Below are positions 8,018 through 16,455 of a DNA stretch of 64,000 nucleotides, piece after piece. Within the stretch, counting starts at the first letter, position 1. Every line of letters begins with the position of its first letter. The notes beneath the pieces were generated by a model, which saw nothing but the letters and a program-made list of their open reading frames with translations, was not told the origin of the DNA and searched no databases. The translations under genes were made by a program, and so were the position numbers. The DNA comes from UBA1479 sp040218445 (GTDB lineage: Bacteria; Pseudomonadota; Alphaproteobacteria; Rhodospirillales; Casp-alpha2), in assembly GCA_040218445.1 (NCBI GenBank), contig JAVJRK010000012.1, positions 124,001-188,000 of the forward strand, in the 5' to 3' direction.

Positions 8018-9037
8018 CTATTCCGGATCCTGGCGCATCCGGCCGATGATCTGGCCAAGGATGCTGACGGCGATTTCGGCGGGCGATTGCGCACCGATGC
8101 GAAGGCCGATGGGACCATGTATCCGGGCAATGGCGTCGGCGTCGAACCCGGCGCCGGTCAAACGGTCGACCCGCTTGGCCATGGTCCGCGTACTGCCCAG
8201 CGCCCCGATATAAAAAGCCTGCGACTGCAATGCCTTTTCCAAGGCCGGATCGTCCAATTTGGGATCGTGGGTCAAGGTCACGATCGCCGTGCGCAGATCG
8301 GGTTTCAGTTCGTCCAGGGCTTCGTCCGGCCAGTCCGTGCGCACATCGACGCCGGGGAACCGTGCATCCGATGCAAAGGCCCGGCGCGGATCGACCACCG
8401 TGACCTGAAACCCGGCCAGGGACGCCATGGGCACCAGGGCCTGGGCGATATGCACCGCCCCCACGACGATCAGCCGCCGGGGCGGGGCCACGACCTCGAT
8501 GAACCAGTCGCCGTCATCATCGGAATAGGCGCGCGACCGGTCATCGCGCAGGGCCCCCCGCGCCGCCTCGGCCACGGCATCGGGCAGGCCGCCCGATCCC
8601 AAAAGGACCGTCCTGCCGTCGGCAAGGTCGGTCACCAGGGCCGCCGTCTCGCCCGAAGCCAGGCCCGCCCGCGCCTGTTCGTAAAGCGGGGCCGAGGGGG
8701 CAAAATCCCGGACCAGAACCTTGACCGAACCGCCGCAGGCAAGACCCACGTCCCAGGCCTGTTCATCGGACACGCCGAATTCCAGAACCTTGGCGGAGGC
8801 ACCGTTCAAGATATCCAACGCTTCCTTGACCACGGCCCCTTCGATGCAGCCGCCGGAAACCGATCCCGTCATCTCGCCGTCGATACTGACGCCCAGGTGG
8901 CTGCCGGGCGGACGCGGGGACGAGCCCCAGGTCTTGACCACCGTCGCCAAGGCAACGGGCTTGCCCGCCCCCGACCAGGAAAAGGCGGCGTCGAAAACGT
9001 CATCTGCGGGAACCGCGTGATCTGCCGGAAGGGACAT
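8018..9037 (-). CDS. xdhC: XdhC/CoxI family molybdenum cofactor insertion and sulfuration chaperone
   Basis: A 339-residue XdhC/CoxI protein. The N-terminal XdhC_CoxI domain shows KTWGSSPRPPGSHLGV and GSVSGGCIEGAVV, including the conserved Cys. The C-terminal Rossmann-like domain shows LIVVGAVHIAQAL and VTVVDPRRAFA. Family knowledge: XdhC binds Mo-cofactor, promotes exchange of an oxo for a sulfido ligand with a cysteine desulfurase, and delivers it to xanthine dehydrogenase or CO-dehydrogenase-like enzymes. It lies between coxG and the desulfurase in one leftward operon, facing away from coxSML, whose product is the obvious client. Confidence 0.92.
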   Translation of the reverse strand: MSLPADHAVPADDVFDAAFSWSGAGKPVALATVVKTWGSSPRPPGSHLGVSIDGEMTGSVSGGCIEGAVVKEALDILNGASAKVLEFGVSDEQAWDVGLACGGSVKVLVRDFAPSAPLYEQARAGLASGETAALVTDLADGRTVLLGSGGLPDAVAEAARGALRDDRSRAYSDDDGDWFIEVVAPPRRLIVVGAVHIAQALVPMASLAGFQVTVVDPRRAFASDARFPGVDVRTDWPDEALDELKPDLRTAIVTLTHDPKLDDPALEKALQSQAFYIGALGSTRTMAKRVDRLTGAGFDADAIARIHGPIGLRIGAQSPAEIAVSILGQIIGRMRQDPE

Positions 9038-9061
9038 GGTCTTGCCTGGCCTGTTGGAAAA

Positions 9062-9670
9062 TCAGTTCGCGGTCGACAGGAAATAGGCCGCTGCCGCAAC
9101 CGCCGCCGCAATCACGGCGATCCACACGCCGCGGCCCATCCCCGCCGGTTTCTCCGGGGCAGCTTCGGATACCGGCGCCGCGGCGGGGGCTGCGGCATCA
9201 ACCGCATCGGCACCGGCTTCACCGCCGGCCTTTTCGACAACCAGCTTTTCAAAGCTTTCGAAGAATTCACCGGCCAGTTTCTTGGATGTGCCTTCGATCA
9301 GGCGCCCGCCCAGTTGCGCCAGCTTGCCGCCGACATCGGCCTTGACCTCATAGGTCATCAGGGTGCCGTCGCCGTCTTCGGCCAGATTGATCACCGCACC
9401 GCCCTTGGCGAACCCGGCGGCACCGCCCTTGCCTTCACCCGAAATGGTGTAGCTTTCCGGCGGGTTGAGGTCCGACAACGTGACCTGTCCCTTGAATTTG
9501 GCGCGCACGGGCCCGACCTTGGCCGTCACCGTGGCCGCGAATTCCGTGTCGGAAACCATTTCCAGGCTTTCACAGCCCGGAATGGCCTGGGCCAGAATGT
9601 CCGGATCGTTCAGGGCCGCGAAGACGGCTTCTCTGGGGGCGGCGATACGGCGTTCGTCCTTCAAATCCAT
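9062..9670 (-). CDS. coxG: CoxG-like SRPBCC family protein with C-terminal membrane anchor
   Basis: A 202-residue protein. Residues 1-145 are a START/SRPBCC (CoxG) domain beginning MDLKDERRIAAPREAVFAAL; this is followed by an Ala/Pro/Glu-rich linker and one hydrophobic C-terminal segment (GVWIAVIAAAVAAAAYFL). CoxG in Oligotropha anchors CO dehydrogenase to the membrane, and related CoxG proteins bind quinones to carry electrons from the molybdenum enzyme to the respiratory chain. The tail anchor fits that role. The gene is the second of the leftward maturation operon. A short hairpin (9717-9736) lies just upstream. Confidence 0.88.
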   Translation of the reverse strand: MDLKDERRIAAPREAVFAALNDPDILAQAIPGCESLEMVSDTEFAATVTAKVGPVRAKFKGQVTLSDLNPPESYTISGEGKGGAAGFAKGGAVINLAEDGDGTLMTYEVKADVGGKLAQLGGRLIEGTSKKLAGEFFESFEKLVVEKAGGEAGADAVDAAAPAAAPVSEAAPEKPAGMGRGVWIAVIAAAVAAAAYFLSTAN

Positions 9671-9716
9671 GGGTCGTTCAAGTCCTTCTTGATTTCACGT
9701 TAGGCTGAGTTTCAGG

Positions 9717-9736
9717 TCGGGTCTTTATAGACCCGA
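9717..9736. promoter_or_regulatory. Inverted repeat between mocA and coxG
   Basis: A 7-bp perfect inverted repeat, TCGGGTC (9717-9723) and GACCCGA (9730-9736), with a 6-base AT loop lies in the 94-base gap. There is no T-run on either strand, so it may be an operator or an mRNA structure rather than a terminator. Confidence 0.35.
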
Positions 9737-9764
9737 TATGTTCCAAATGTCATGTCGGCATATT

Positions 9765-10382
9765 TCACGACTTCAGGTCGGCGGGTGCGTCCACGTCCAT
9801 ATGGATAGCATCCGTGCCGACGTCCACCCCCAGGATACCCGCGCGATGGCGGGACAACAGCGGTTTGGCGCCGATATCGCCGGACAATTCCGAAAATTCA
9901 CCGAACAGGCCACGCGGCCACAGCACGGGGTTTCCCCATCGGCCATCGTAGCGCGGCTGGCAGATAACGCCCCCCCCGCCCCCCTGGAAGGCATCGATCA
10001 GGGCATCGATCACGCCCGCCGTCACGCCCGGCATGTCGCCCAGAAGGATCACCGCCCCCGCCGCATCGGCGGGCACGGCGGCGATCCCGGCCTTGACCGA
10101 CGAGGCAAGGCCCGTCGCGTAATCGGGATTGGCGACGGTGCGGATATCCAGGCCCGCCAGCACGGTTTCGACCGCATCGGCGTCATGACCGGTCACGGCC
10201 AGAACGTCCGCTGCCTTGGAGGCAAGGGCCGCTTCCGCCGCATGGCGGACCAGGCGCTTGCCCTGATAATCAGCCGTCAGCTTGTTGACCGGGGCCATGC
10301 GCGTCGACCGGCCCGCCGCCAGAATAACGGCGCAGACCTTCAACCGGGGTGTGGCGGAATCTTTTTGTTCCATGTCTTGCAT
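9765..10382 (-). CDS. mocA: Molybdenum cofactor cytidylyltransferase-like nucleotidyltransferase
   Basis: A 205-residue MobA-like NTP transferase. The N-terminal signature VILAAGRSTRMAPVNKL is the nucleotide-binding loop; GDMPGVTAGVIDAL carries the metal-binding aspartate. MocA adds CMP to Mo-molybdopterin to give the MCD form used by xanthine-oxidase-family enzymes; CoxL-type enzymes use exactly this cofactor. It is the first gene of the leftward operon and is divergent from coxS across a 132-base regulatory gap. Other members of this family transfer sugars or phosphocholine, but the location makes the cofactor role the best reading. Two close start codons (10382 and 10373) are possible. Confidence 0.87.
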   Translation of the reverse strand: MQDMEQKDSATPRLKVCAVILAAGRSTRMAPVNKLTADYQGKRLVRHAAEAALASKAADVLAVTGHDADAVETVLAGLDIRTVANPDYATGLASSVKAGIAAVPADAAGAVILLGDMPGVTAGVIDALIDAFQGGGGGVICQPRYDGRWGNPVLWPRGLFGEFSELSGDIGAKPLLSRHRAGILGVDVGTDAIHMDVDAPADLKS

Positions 10383-10430
10383 CTGTAACCGTTAGCGGGT
10401 TTTCCTGCCGGGGGAGTCCTGTTATATGGT

Positions 10431-10440
10431 TTGTATACAA
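10431..10440. promoter_or_regulatory. TTGTATACAA palindrome upstream of coxSML (GntR-type operator candidate)
   Basis: A perfect 10-base palindrome TTGTATACAA lies between the divergent mocA and coxS genes. The same palindrome stands at 46231-46240 (tcuA promoter) and 51769-51778 (cupin promoter). Its form fits operators of FCD-type GntR repressors. It may control both arms of the cox locus. Confidence 0.6.
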
Positions 10441-10514
10441 TTTTTGCAGGCGCGTAGACGCCTTTCATCCGAAAAACATCCAGAAAAACCCCGATTAAAG
10501 GGTTAGAGGGAGCG

Positions 10515-10982
10515 ATGGTAGATATATCCCTGACCGTAAATGGCGAGCAGGTGTCGAAGTCCGTTGAAGGACGGACACTGCTGGTCGAATTCATCCGCGA
10601 AACCCTGAAACTGACGGGAACGCACATCGGCTGCGACACCAGCCAATGCGGCGCCTGCACCGTGCACCTGAACGGCCAGGCCGTGAAAAGCTGCACCATG
10701 TTGGCGGCCCAGGCCGACGGCGCCGAGATCACGACCATCGAAGGTCTGGCACCCGAGGACGACATGAACCCCATGCAGCAGGCGTTCAAGGACCATCACG
10801 GTCTGCAATGCGGGTTCTGTACCCCCGGCATGGTGATGCGGGCCATGGCCCTGGTGAGCGAAAATCCCGCCCCGTCCGAGGCCGAGGTCCGCCACGGCCT
10901 GGAAGGCAACATCTGCCGCTGCACGGGCTATCAGAACATCGTCGCCGCCGTCCTGGACGGCGCCAAGGCGCTGCGCGGCTAG
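10515..10982 (+). CDS. coxS: CoxS-type [2Fe-2S] small subunit of a molybdenum hydroxylase
   Basis: A 155-residue iron-sulfur subunit of a CO-dehydrogenase/xanthine-oxidase-type enzyme. The plant-ferredoxin-like cluster is built from GCDTSQCGACTVHLNG plus a later Cys (about residues 38-65), and the second, all-helical cluster from QCGFCTPGM and ICRCTGY (about residues 99-137). It passes electrons from the molybdenum site to FAD in CoxM. ATG 10515 follows GAGGGAGCG. The gene leads the coxS-coxM-coxL-enolase run, with coxM starting 11 bases after its stop. The small size and lack of a signal peptide fit a cytoplasmic heterotrimer. Confidence 0.94.
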   Translation: MVDISLTVNGEQVSKSVEGRTLLVEFIRETLKLTGTHIGCDTSQCGACTVHLNGQAVKSCTMLAAQADGAEITTIEGLAPEDDMNPMQQAFKDHHGLQCGFCTPGMVMRAMALVSENPAPSEAEVRHGLEGNICRCTGYQNIVAAVLDGAKALRG

Positions 10983-10993
10983 GGAGCCAGATC

Positions 10994-11794
10994 ATGGAAA
11001 ACTTCAACTTCACCCGCCCCGGCACCATCGCCGACGCCACGGGCAACCATGCCGACGCCGACGACGCCATGTACATGGCCGGCGGGCAGACATTGATCCC
11101 GGTCCTGAAACAGGGCCTGGCCATGCCGACCGACGTGGTCGAACTGGGGGCCGTCGACGGGCTTTCCGGCATCGACGCATCCGGCGGCTTCGTGACCATC
11201 GGCGCCATGACCCGCCATGCCGAGGTCGCGGCATCGGATGCGGTCAGGGGCGCGATCCCGGCCCTGGCCAAGCTGGCCGGCGGCATCGGTGATCCGCAGG
11301 TCCGCAACCGGGGCACCATCGGCGGCTCGCTCGCCAATAACGACCCGTCCGCCGATTATCCCTCGGCCGTTCTGGCCCTGAATGCCACGGTCATCACCGA
11401 CCGGCGGGAAATCGCCGCGGAAGATTATTTCGACGGCATGTTCGCGACCAACCTGGACATGGGCGAATTGATCAAGGCGGTCAAATTCCCCGTCCCGGAA
11501 AAGGCCGGCTACGCCAAATTCCCCAACCCGGCATCGCGTTATGCCCTGGTCGGCGTGTTCGTCGCCAAAACGGCGGATGGCGTGCGCGTCGCCGTGACCG
11601 GCGCCGGGCAGGACGGGGTGTTCCGTTCGACCGTTTTGGAAGATGCCCTGAACCGGGATTTCCGGGCCGCTCACCTGCGGGACATCACCATCCCGGAAGA
11701 CGACCTGATGACGGATATGCACGCCGCCGCCGACTACCGCGCACACCTGATCGGCGTCATGGCCGCCCGCGCGGTCAAGATGGCCAACGGCTGA
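10994..11794 (+). CDS. coxM: CoxM-type FAD-binding middle subunit
   Basis: A 266-residue FAD-binding subunit of the molybdopterin dehydrogenase family. FAD contacts are in AGGQTLIPVLK (about residues 30-40) and TIGGSLANNDPSADYP (about residues 107-122); the C-terminal CO-dehydrogenase flavoprotein domain follows. I take ATG 10994, which has GGGAGCC upstream and gives a normal N-terminus; the open frame upstream overlaps coxS and is not expected to be used. It accepts electrons from the CoxS clusters and hands them to an acceptor, possibly through CoxG and quinone. The gene order S-M-L differs from the M-S-L order of the classic Oligotropha cluster. Confidence 0.94.
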   Translation: MENFNFTRPGTIADATGNHADADDAMYMAGGQTLIPVLKQGLAMPTDVVELGAVDGLSGIDASGGFVTIGAMTRHAEVAASDAVRGAIPALAKLAGGIGDPQVRNRGTIGGSLANNDPSADYPSAVLALNATVITDRREIAAEDYFDGMFATNLDMGELIKAVKFPVPEKAGYAKFPNPASRYALVGVFVAKTADGVRVAVTGAGQDGVFRSTVLEDALNRDFRAAHLRDITIPEDDLMTDMHAAADYRAHLIGVMAARAVKMANG

Positions 11795-11808
11795 GGGGGA
11801 ACAAGAAA

Positions 11809-14169
11809 ATGAGCAACGTAAAGATCGGCCAATCCATCAAGCGGTTCGAAGACCAGCGTTTCCTGACCGGGCGCGGCCGTTATGTGGATGACATCAACCT
11901 GGAAAACCAGACCCGCGGCGTGGTCGTGCGATCGCCCTATGCCCACGCCACCATCAAATCCATCGACACCTCCATGGCGATGGATATGGACGGTGTGCTT
12001 CTGGTCGTCACCCGCGACGATTGGCAGCGCGAAGGCTTCAAGCCCATCCCGACCAATTCCGGGGTCAAGGAAAACAAGGACGGCACGCCGCTGAAACAGT
12101 CGGACCGCCATTGCCTGGCCATCGACCGCGTGCGTTACGTGGGCGAGGCGGTGGCCCTGGTCGTGGCCGAAACCCTGGCCCAGGCAGAGGCCGCGGCGGA
12201 AGCCGTCGAGGTCGATTACGACGAACTGCCCGCCGTGGTCGACCCGATCAAGGCTTTGCAACCGGGTGCCCCTCAGTTGTGGGACGACATTCCGAACAAC
12301 CTGTGCCTGGATTTCGAACTGGGCGACAAGGACGGCACGGAAAAAGCCTTTGCCGAGGCCGACCACGTGGTCAGCCTGGACGTGGTCAACAACCGGGTCA
12401 CCGCCGCGCCCATCGAAACGCGCGGCTGCGTCGCGGCCTATGACGCATCGGCGGACCATTACACGCTCTACAACGCGACCCAGAACGCCCATGCCAACCG
12501 CGACACCTTCGCCAACGTTCTGAACCTCGACAAAAGTAAGCTCGACCAGATCGCCCCGGACGTGGGCGGCGGCTTCGGCGCCAAGAATTCGGGCTATCCC
12601 GAACCGCCCTTGTGCCTCTATGCCGCCAAGCGCCTGGGCCGGCCGGTCAAATGGATCAATTCACGCTCGGAAAGCTTTTTGTCAGACACCCATGGCCGCG
12701 GCCAGCTGTCGCGCGTCGAACTGGCGCTGAAATCCGACGGCACGTTTCTGGCGTTGCGCACCACCACCATCGGCGGCATCGGCGCCTATGCCTGGACGGT
12801 GGGTCCCTTCACGCCCACGGGCGGCTCCGCCCGCACCCAGGGCGGGCCCTATCACTTCCCGGCCATGTACTATTCGGGCAAAGCCGTGTTCATCAACACC
12901 GCCCCCATGGACCCCTACCGGGGCGCCGGCCGCCCGGAAGCGACCTTCCAGACGGAACGCATCGTCGAATACGCGGCCCGCAAGCTGGGCATGGACCCCA
13001 TCGAATTGCGGCGCAAGAACCTGATGCCGCCTGCCATGCTGCCCCATAAAACCCCCATGGGGCTGGACGTGGACTCGGGCGATTTCCCGCTTCTGTTCGA
13101 CATGACCATGGAAATGGCCAACAAGGCCGACCTGAATGCCCTGAAAGCCAAGGCCGAAGCCGCCGGCAAAAAATACGGCTTCGCCATCGCACCCTATCTG
13201 GAATGCACGGGCGGCGGGCCCAAGGAACATGCCGGCGTGACCTTCAACAAGGACGGTTCCATCGAATTGGCCGTGGGCACCTCGTCCACGGGCATGGGGC
13301 ACGAAACCGCCCATGCGCAGATTCTCGCCGCCAATCTGGGCGTCGATGTGGAACGCATCACCTTCCGCCAGTCCGACACCACGGCCACGCCGCTGGGCGG
13401 CGGGCACGGCGGGTCGCGCGGGATGGAGGTCGGCGGCAACGCCGTTCTGCAGGCGGCGCAGGAAATCGTCGACATCGCCAAACCCATTGCCGCGCGTCTG
13501 CTACAATCGGAAACGGACGAGGTCGAATTCGAAGAAGGTCAGTTCAAGGCAGGCGCATCGTCGGTTTCCATGAACGACGTGATCGAGGCCTCGCAGGATG
13601 CCGACAAACGGCCCGACGGCATGGAAGACGGCTGCCTGGACCATTCGTCCGTGTTCGAACGGGGCGTGATCTCGATCCCCAACGGCGTGCATGCCTGCGC
13701 CGTGGCGGTCGATGCCGACACGGGCATGGTCGAATTCCTGGGCTATTGGGTGATGGACGACTTCGGCACCATCATCAACCCCATGCTGGCCGACGGCCAG
13801 GTCATGGGCGGCATCGCCCAGGGCATCGGCCAGGCCTTCCTGGAAGACATCGTGTATGACCCGGACACGGGCCAGCTGGTGACCGGATCGTTGATGGATT
13901 ACGGCCTGCCCCATGCGGACGAAATCCCCAACATGGAAATCGGCTATTACGAAGGGGCACCCACCAAGAAAAACCCCTTGGGCGTCAAGGGTGCGGGCGA
14001 AGCCGGCTGCGTCGGCGCCTGCCCGGCCGTGGTCAACGCGGTGCTGGACGCGCTGAAGGATTACGGCGTGACCCATATCGACATGCCGCTGACCCCGCAG
14101 AAGGTCTGGAAAGCGATCCGCGACAAAGGGGCGTTTGACCCCAAAGGATTGCTGGGCGACGCGGCCTGA
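11809..14169 (+). CDS. coxL: CoxL-type molybdopterin large subunit, form II-like
   Basis: A 786-residue molybdenum-binding catalytic subunit of the xanthine-oxidase family. The active-site loop reads D-P-Y-R-G-A-G-R at about residues 368-375. This is the form II pattern (AYRGAGR type), not the Cys-containing AYxCSFR of true, form I CO dehydrogenase. The catalytic Glu is at about residue 731 in GVKGAGEAG. Form II enzymes are often not CO oxidisers but hydroxylate aldehydes or other organic compounds. The downstream enolase-superfamily gene and the lack of coxDEF support an organic substrate; that conclusion is inference. The MCD cofactor would be supplied by the neighbouring mocA and xdhC products. 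Confidence 0.93.
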   Translation: MSNVKIGQSIKRFEDQRFLTGRGRYVDDINLENQTRGVVVRSPYAHATIKSIDTSMAMDMDGVLLVVTRDDWQREGFKPIPTNSGVKENKDGTPLKQSDRHCLAIDRVRYVGEAVALVVAETLAQAEAAAEAVEVDYDELPAVVDPIKALQPGAPQLWDDIPNNLCLDFELGDKDGTEKAFAEADHVVSLDVVNNRVTAAPIETRGCVAAYDASADHYTLYNATQNAHANRDTFANVLNLDKSKLDQIAPDVGGGFGAKNSGYPEPPLCLYAAKRLGRPVKWINSRSESFLSDTHGRGQLSRVELALKSDGTFLALRTTTIGGIGAYAWTVGPFTPTGGSARTQGGPYHFPAMYYSGKAVFINTAPMDPYRGAGRPEATFQTERIVEYAARKLGMDPIELRRKNLMPPAMLPHKTPMGLDVDSGDFPLLFDMTMEMANKADLNALKAKAEAAGKKYGFAIAPYLECTGGGPKEHAGVTFNKDGSIELAVGTSSTGMGHETAHAQILAANLGVDVERITFRQSDTTATPLGGGHGGSRGMEVGGNAVLQAAQEIVDIAKPIAARLLQSETDEVEFEEGQFKAGASSVSMNDVIEASQDADKRPDGMEDGCLDHSSVFERGVISIPNGVHACAVAVDADTGMVEFLGYWVMDDFGTIINPMLADGQVMGGIAQGIGQAFLEDIVYDPDTGQLVTGSLMDYGLPHADEIPNMEIGYYEGAPTKKNPLGVKGAGEAGCVGACPAVVNAVLDALKDYGVTHIDMPLTPQKVWKAIRDKGAFDPKGLLGDAA

Positions 14170-14246
14170 TACCTTACTTCGATCAATGACCGGGTCGCCC
14201 CGCACGGCGGCCCGGCGTTAAACCTTGCCCATTTGAAAGACCGACC

Positions 14247-15425
14247 ATGAAGATCACCAAAGTCACACCCAAGCTGATCAGCAAATACCTGTTCGTGGAA
14301 ATCGAAACCGATGCCGGCATCACCGGCCTGGGCGAATGCGGCAGTTGGGGCCAGCTGGAAGCCGCCCAGACGGCGGTCGAGAAATTCGCCGACTATCTGA
14401 TCGGCAAGGACCCGGGGCCGATCGAACACCATTGGAACGTCATGCACCGGTTCAGTCATTTCCGGGGGGCGGCCATCTGCGGCGCGATTTCCGCCATCGA
14501 CATCGCGCTTTGGGACATCAAGGGCCAGGCCCTGGGCCAGCCGATCCACGCCCTTCTGGGCGGGCCGACCCGCACCAAGGCCCGCGTCTACGGCCATGTG
14601 AAGGCGGAAACCAAGGACGAGATGGTCGCCAACTGCAAAAAGATGCAGGAACTGGGCTTCACCGCCATCGGCCATTTCAACCCGTTCCTGGATGAAGACC
14701 GCGACAAGCCCTATTACAAAAGCCACGCCCGCAAGATCGACGACGCCGTCGCCGTGGTCGCCGCCGTGCGCGAGGCCTGCGGCCCGGACCTGGATCTATG
14801 CATCGAAATCCACCGCCGCCTGACCCCGGCCGAGGCCGTGGTGTTCGCCCAGGAACTGGTGCCCCTGCGGCCCATGTTCTACGAGGACCCCATCCGCCCC
14901 GACAGCCACGACGCCATGGCGCGGGTCAAGGATCGCATCAGCATTCCGCTGGCGACCGGCGAGCGGTTCAATTCGATCTATGATTTCCAGGCCTTGCTAA
15001 CCCGCGAGGGCGTCGATTACGTGCGCATTTCCGCCTGCCTGTGCGGCGGCATCACCGGCGCGCGCAAGATCGCCGCCCTGGCCGAGGCCCATGACGTGCA
15101 GGTCATCCCCCACAATCCCCTGTCGCCCGTATGCCTGTTCGCGGAACTGCAGTTGGACGCCGCCATCCCCAACTTCGCCATTCAGGAATATCCCACGGTC
15201 GGCGTGGGGTTCGAGGACAAGAACACATCCAACGAACCGACCGCGGACCTGGCCGGCAAGGAGGTCGTCACCAACGTGCCCACGTACAAGGACGGCTTCG
15301 TCGACATCCCGACGGCGCCGGGCCTGGGCGTGAAGCTCGTCCCCGGGGCGGCGGAGAACTTCCCGCCGTTCCCGCGCAAGGTGCGCATGCGCCCCCACGC
15401 GGACGGTTTTATCGTCGATCAATAA
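14247..15425 (+). CDS. Mandelate racemase / muconate lactonizing enzyme family (acid-sugar dehydratase-like)
   Basis: A 392-residue enolase-superfamily protein with the N-terminal capping domain (residues 1-125) and a TIM-barrel. Likely metal ligands and acid/base groups are in CIEIHRRLT, FYEDPIRPD and ATGERFNS, with a late catalytic His in VIPHNPLSP. The H-R after the first ligand and the HNP motif resemble galactonate or mannonate dehydratases of the mandelate-racemase subgroup, which remove water from sugar acids after proton abstraction. It follows coxL by 77 bases on the same strand. Together they suggest oxidation of a sugar or aldehyde to an acid followed by dehydration; the substrate is not readable. 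Confidence 0.87.
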   Translation: MKITKVTPKLISKYLFVEIETDAGITGLGECGSWGQLEAAQTAVEKFADYLIGKDPGPIEHHWNVMHRFSHFRGAAICGAISAIDIALWDIKGQALGQPIHALLGGPTRTKARVYGHVKAETKDEMVANCKKMQELGFTAIGHFNPFLDEDRDKPYYKSHARKIDDAVAVVAAVREACGPDLDLCIEIHRRLTPAEAVVFAQELVPLRPMFYEDPIRPDSHDAMARVKDRISIPLATGERFNSIYDFQALLTREGVDYVRISACLCGGITGARKIAALAEAHDVQVIPHNPLSPVCLFAELQLDAAIPNFAIQEYPTVGVGFEDKNTSNEPTADLAGKEVVTNVPTYKDGFVDIPTAPGLGVKLVPGAAENFPPFPRKVRMRPHADGFIVDQ

Positions 15426-15691
15426 AGACGGCTGCGCCATTTCCAAACACGTGATTTGGTGACCGTATCGCGGATTCAAATAGCGCCCACACCCAACACA
15501 TGGTAATATTCTAATTAACGGCTGAATGAGGGATTTTTCACGCGCGCTGATCGCGAAAACATCCAGGCAGCACCGTCCAAAATTGCAATCAAGCAGCGAC
15601 TATCGCCGTAGGCCGATCTGCTGACCGCGTTCCAGATTTGGAGCGCGGGGTTTTCTATGCGGCTTTCTTAGGTTTTCAAAGGAGAACCGAC
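15426..15691. other. Intergenic region between the enolase gene and a secreted small protein
   Basis: A 266-base gap without a convincing open frame. A moderately AT-rich stretch (15470-15545) may hold the promoter of the following gene, but I cannot fix -35/-10 elements. No inverted repeat with a T-run is seen. Confidence 0.4.
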
Positions 15692-15997
15692 ATGCCCATG
15701 CGTAACCTTACCTCCCTGAAGCTGATTGCCCTCCCTTTTGCCGGTGCCGCGATGACGATGGCCTTGGCCGTGTCCTCACCGACCCGGGCGGCAGAGGAAA
15801 TCCGATCCGAAAAAGAATGCGTCCGTGTCATGGTCGATACGGCACAAGCCATTGACGAAAATCCGTCATTGGACGGCCAAGCGGAAAAAATCCTTCTTGA
15901 AGTCATGGAATTGGCGAAGCAACGCTGCAAGGAAGGGCAATTCGATAACGCCAAGGATCTTCTGGAATTGGCCCGCGGGATGGTCGCATCTGAATAG
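15692..15997 (+). CDS. Small secreted helical protein, function unknown
   Basis: A 101-residue protein starting MPMRNLTSLKLIALPFAGAA, with a clear Sec signal peptide that would be cleaved near SSPTRA-AEE (about residue 34). The mature part is about 67 residues, predicted almost fully helical and acidic, with two Cys (ECVRV and QRCKEG) that could form one disulfide in the periplasm. AAAGGAGAACC gives a strong ribosome site eight bases before ATG 15692. It is monocistronic and closed by a terminator at 16028. I do not recognise the family and make no functional claim. Confidence 0.75.
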   Translation: MPMRNLTSLKLIALPFAGAAMTMALAVSSPTRAAEEIRSEKECVRVMVDTAQAIDENPSLDGQAEKILLEVMELAKQRCKEGQFDNAKDLLELARGMVASE

Positions 15998-16027
15998 CCG
16001 CGGTTCCTTCATCCGGGCGAAACCATC

Positions 16028-16062
16028 AACCGCCGCATCGGAAAACCGGTGCGGCGGTTTTT
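16028..16062 (+). terminator. Intrinsic terminator after the small secreted protein gene
   Basis: A 10-bp perfect stem, AACCGCCGCA (16028-16037) and TGCGGCGGTT (16050-16059), is followed by further T residues. It lies 30 bases after the stop codon. Confidence 0.9.
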
Positions 16063-16102
16063 CTATGGCCACACGCATCCGGAAACGGGCAGTAAACTGG
16101 GT

Positions 16103-16321
16103 TTATTTTGCCTTGGCTTCGTTTTCAGCGGCCAATCGCAGCGCTTTCAGCTTTTCGGTTTTTTCCTGCGCCTTTTCCGTTCTCAGCTCTTTTTCGCTGA
16201 TCAGCTTATTGTCCTTATTCTTAGGCGGCTTACGGTCTTTAAAATCGCTTTGATCACCGCGCTCGATCGCTGCGAACATTTTGTCATCGGCATTATTCGG
16301 CCGTGTTGATCCCGATCCCAT
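16103..16321 (-). CDS. Small highly charged cytoplasmic protein, function unknown
   Basis: A 72-residue protein from ATG 16321, chosen because GGAGAAG stands eight bases upstream; an in-frame start at 16354 is possible but has no ribosome site. The sequence is rich in Lys, Glu and Asp, begins MGSGSTRPNNADDKMFAAIE, and its last 40 residues look like a charged coiled coil (LRTEKAQEKTEKLKALRL). It has no signal peptide, membrane segment or cysteine. I do not recognise a family. It is convergent with the small secreted protein gene. Confidence 0.55.
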   Translation of the reverse strand: MGSGSTRPNNADDKMFAAIERGDQSDFKDRKPPKNKDNKLISEKELRTEKAQEKTEKLKALRLAAENEAKAK

Positions 16322-16455
16322 TTCGCCACTTCTCCGCTCTACATTGCCTGCCAAGTTTAAGTGCGTAGCTACCTTACCCGTAAACCAGCCATTAGAAACT
16401 TCAATTAGGTGGGCAGGTGCGAGAAAAGAGCCCGACAGGGACTCTCCCGGTTCAC

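Noticed and set aside
8087..9703. 538-codon plus-strand open frame
   Set aside because: Antisense to xdhC and coxG; no recognisable domain, no ribosome site, and shadow-type amino-acid composition.
11809..14169. coxL as a true aerobic CO dehydrogenase
   Set aside because: The catalytic loop is RGAGR-type (form II) and lacks the Cys of form I; coxDEF are not present.
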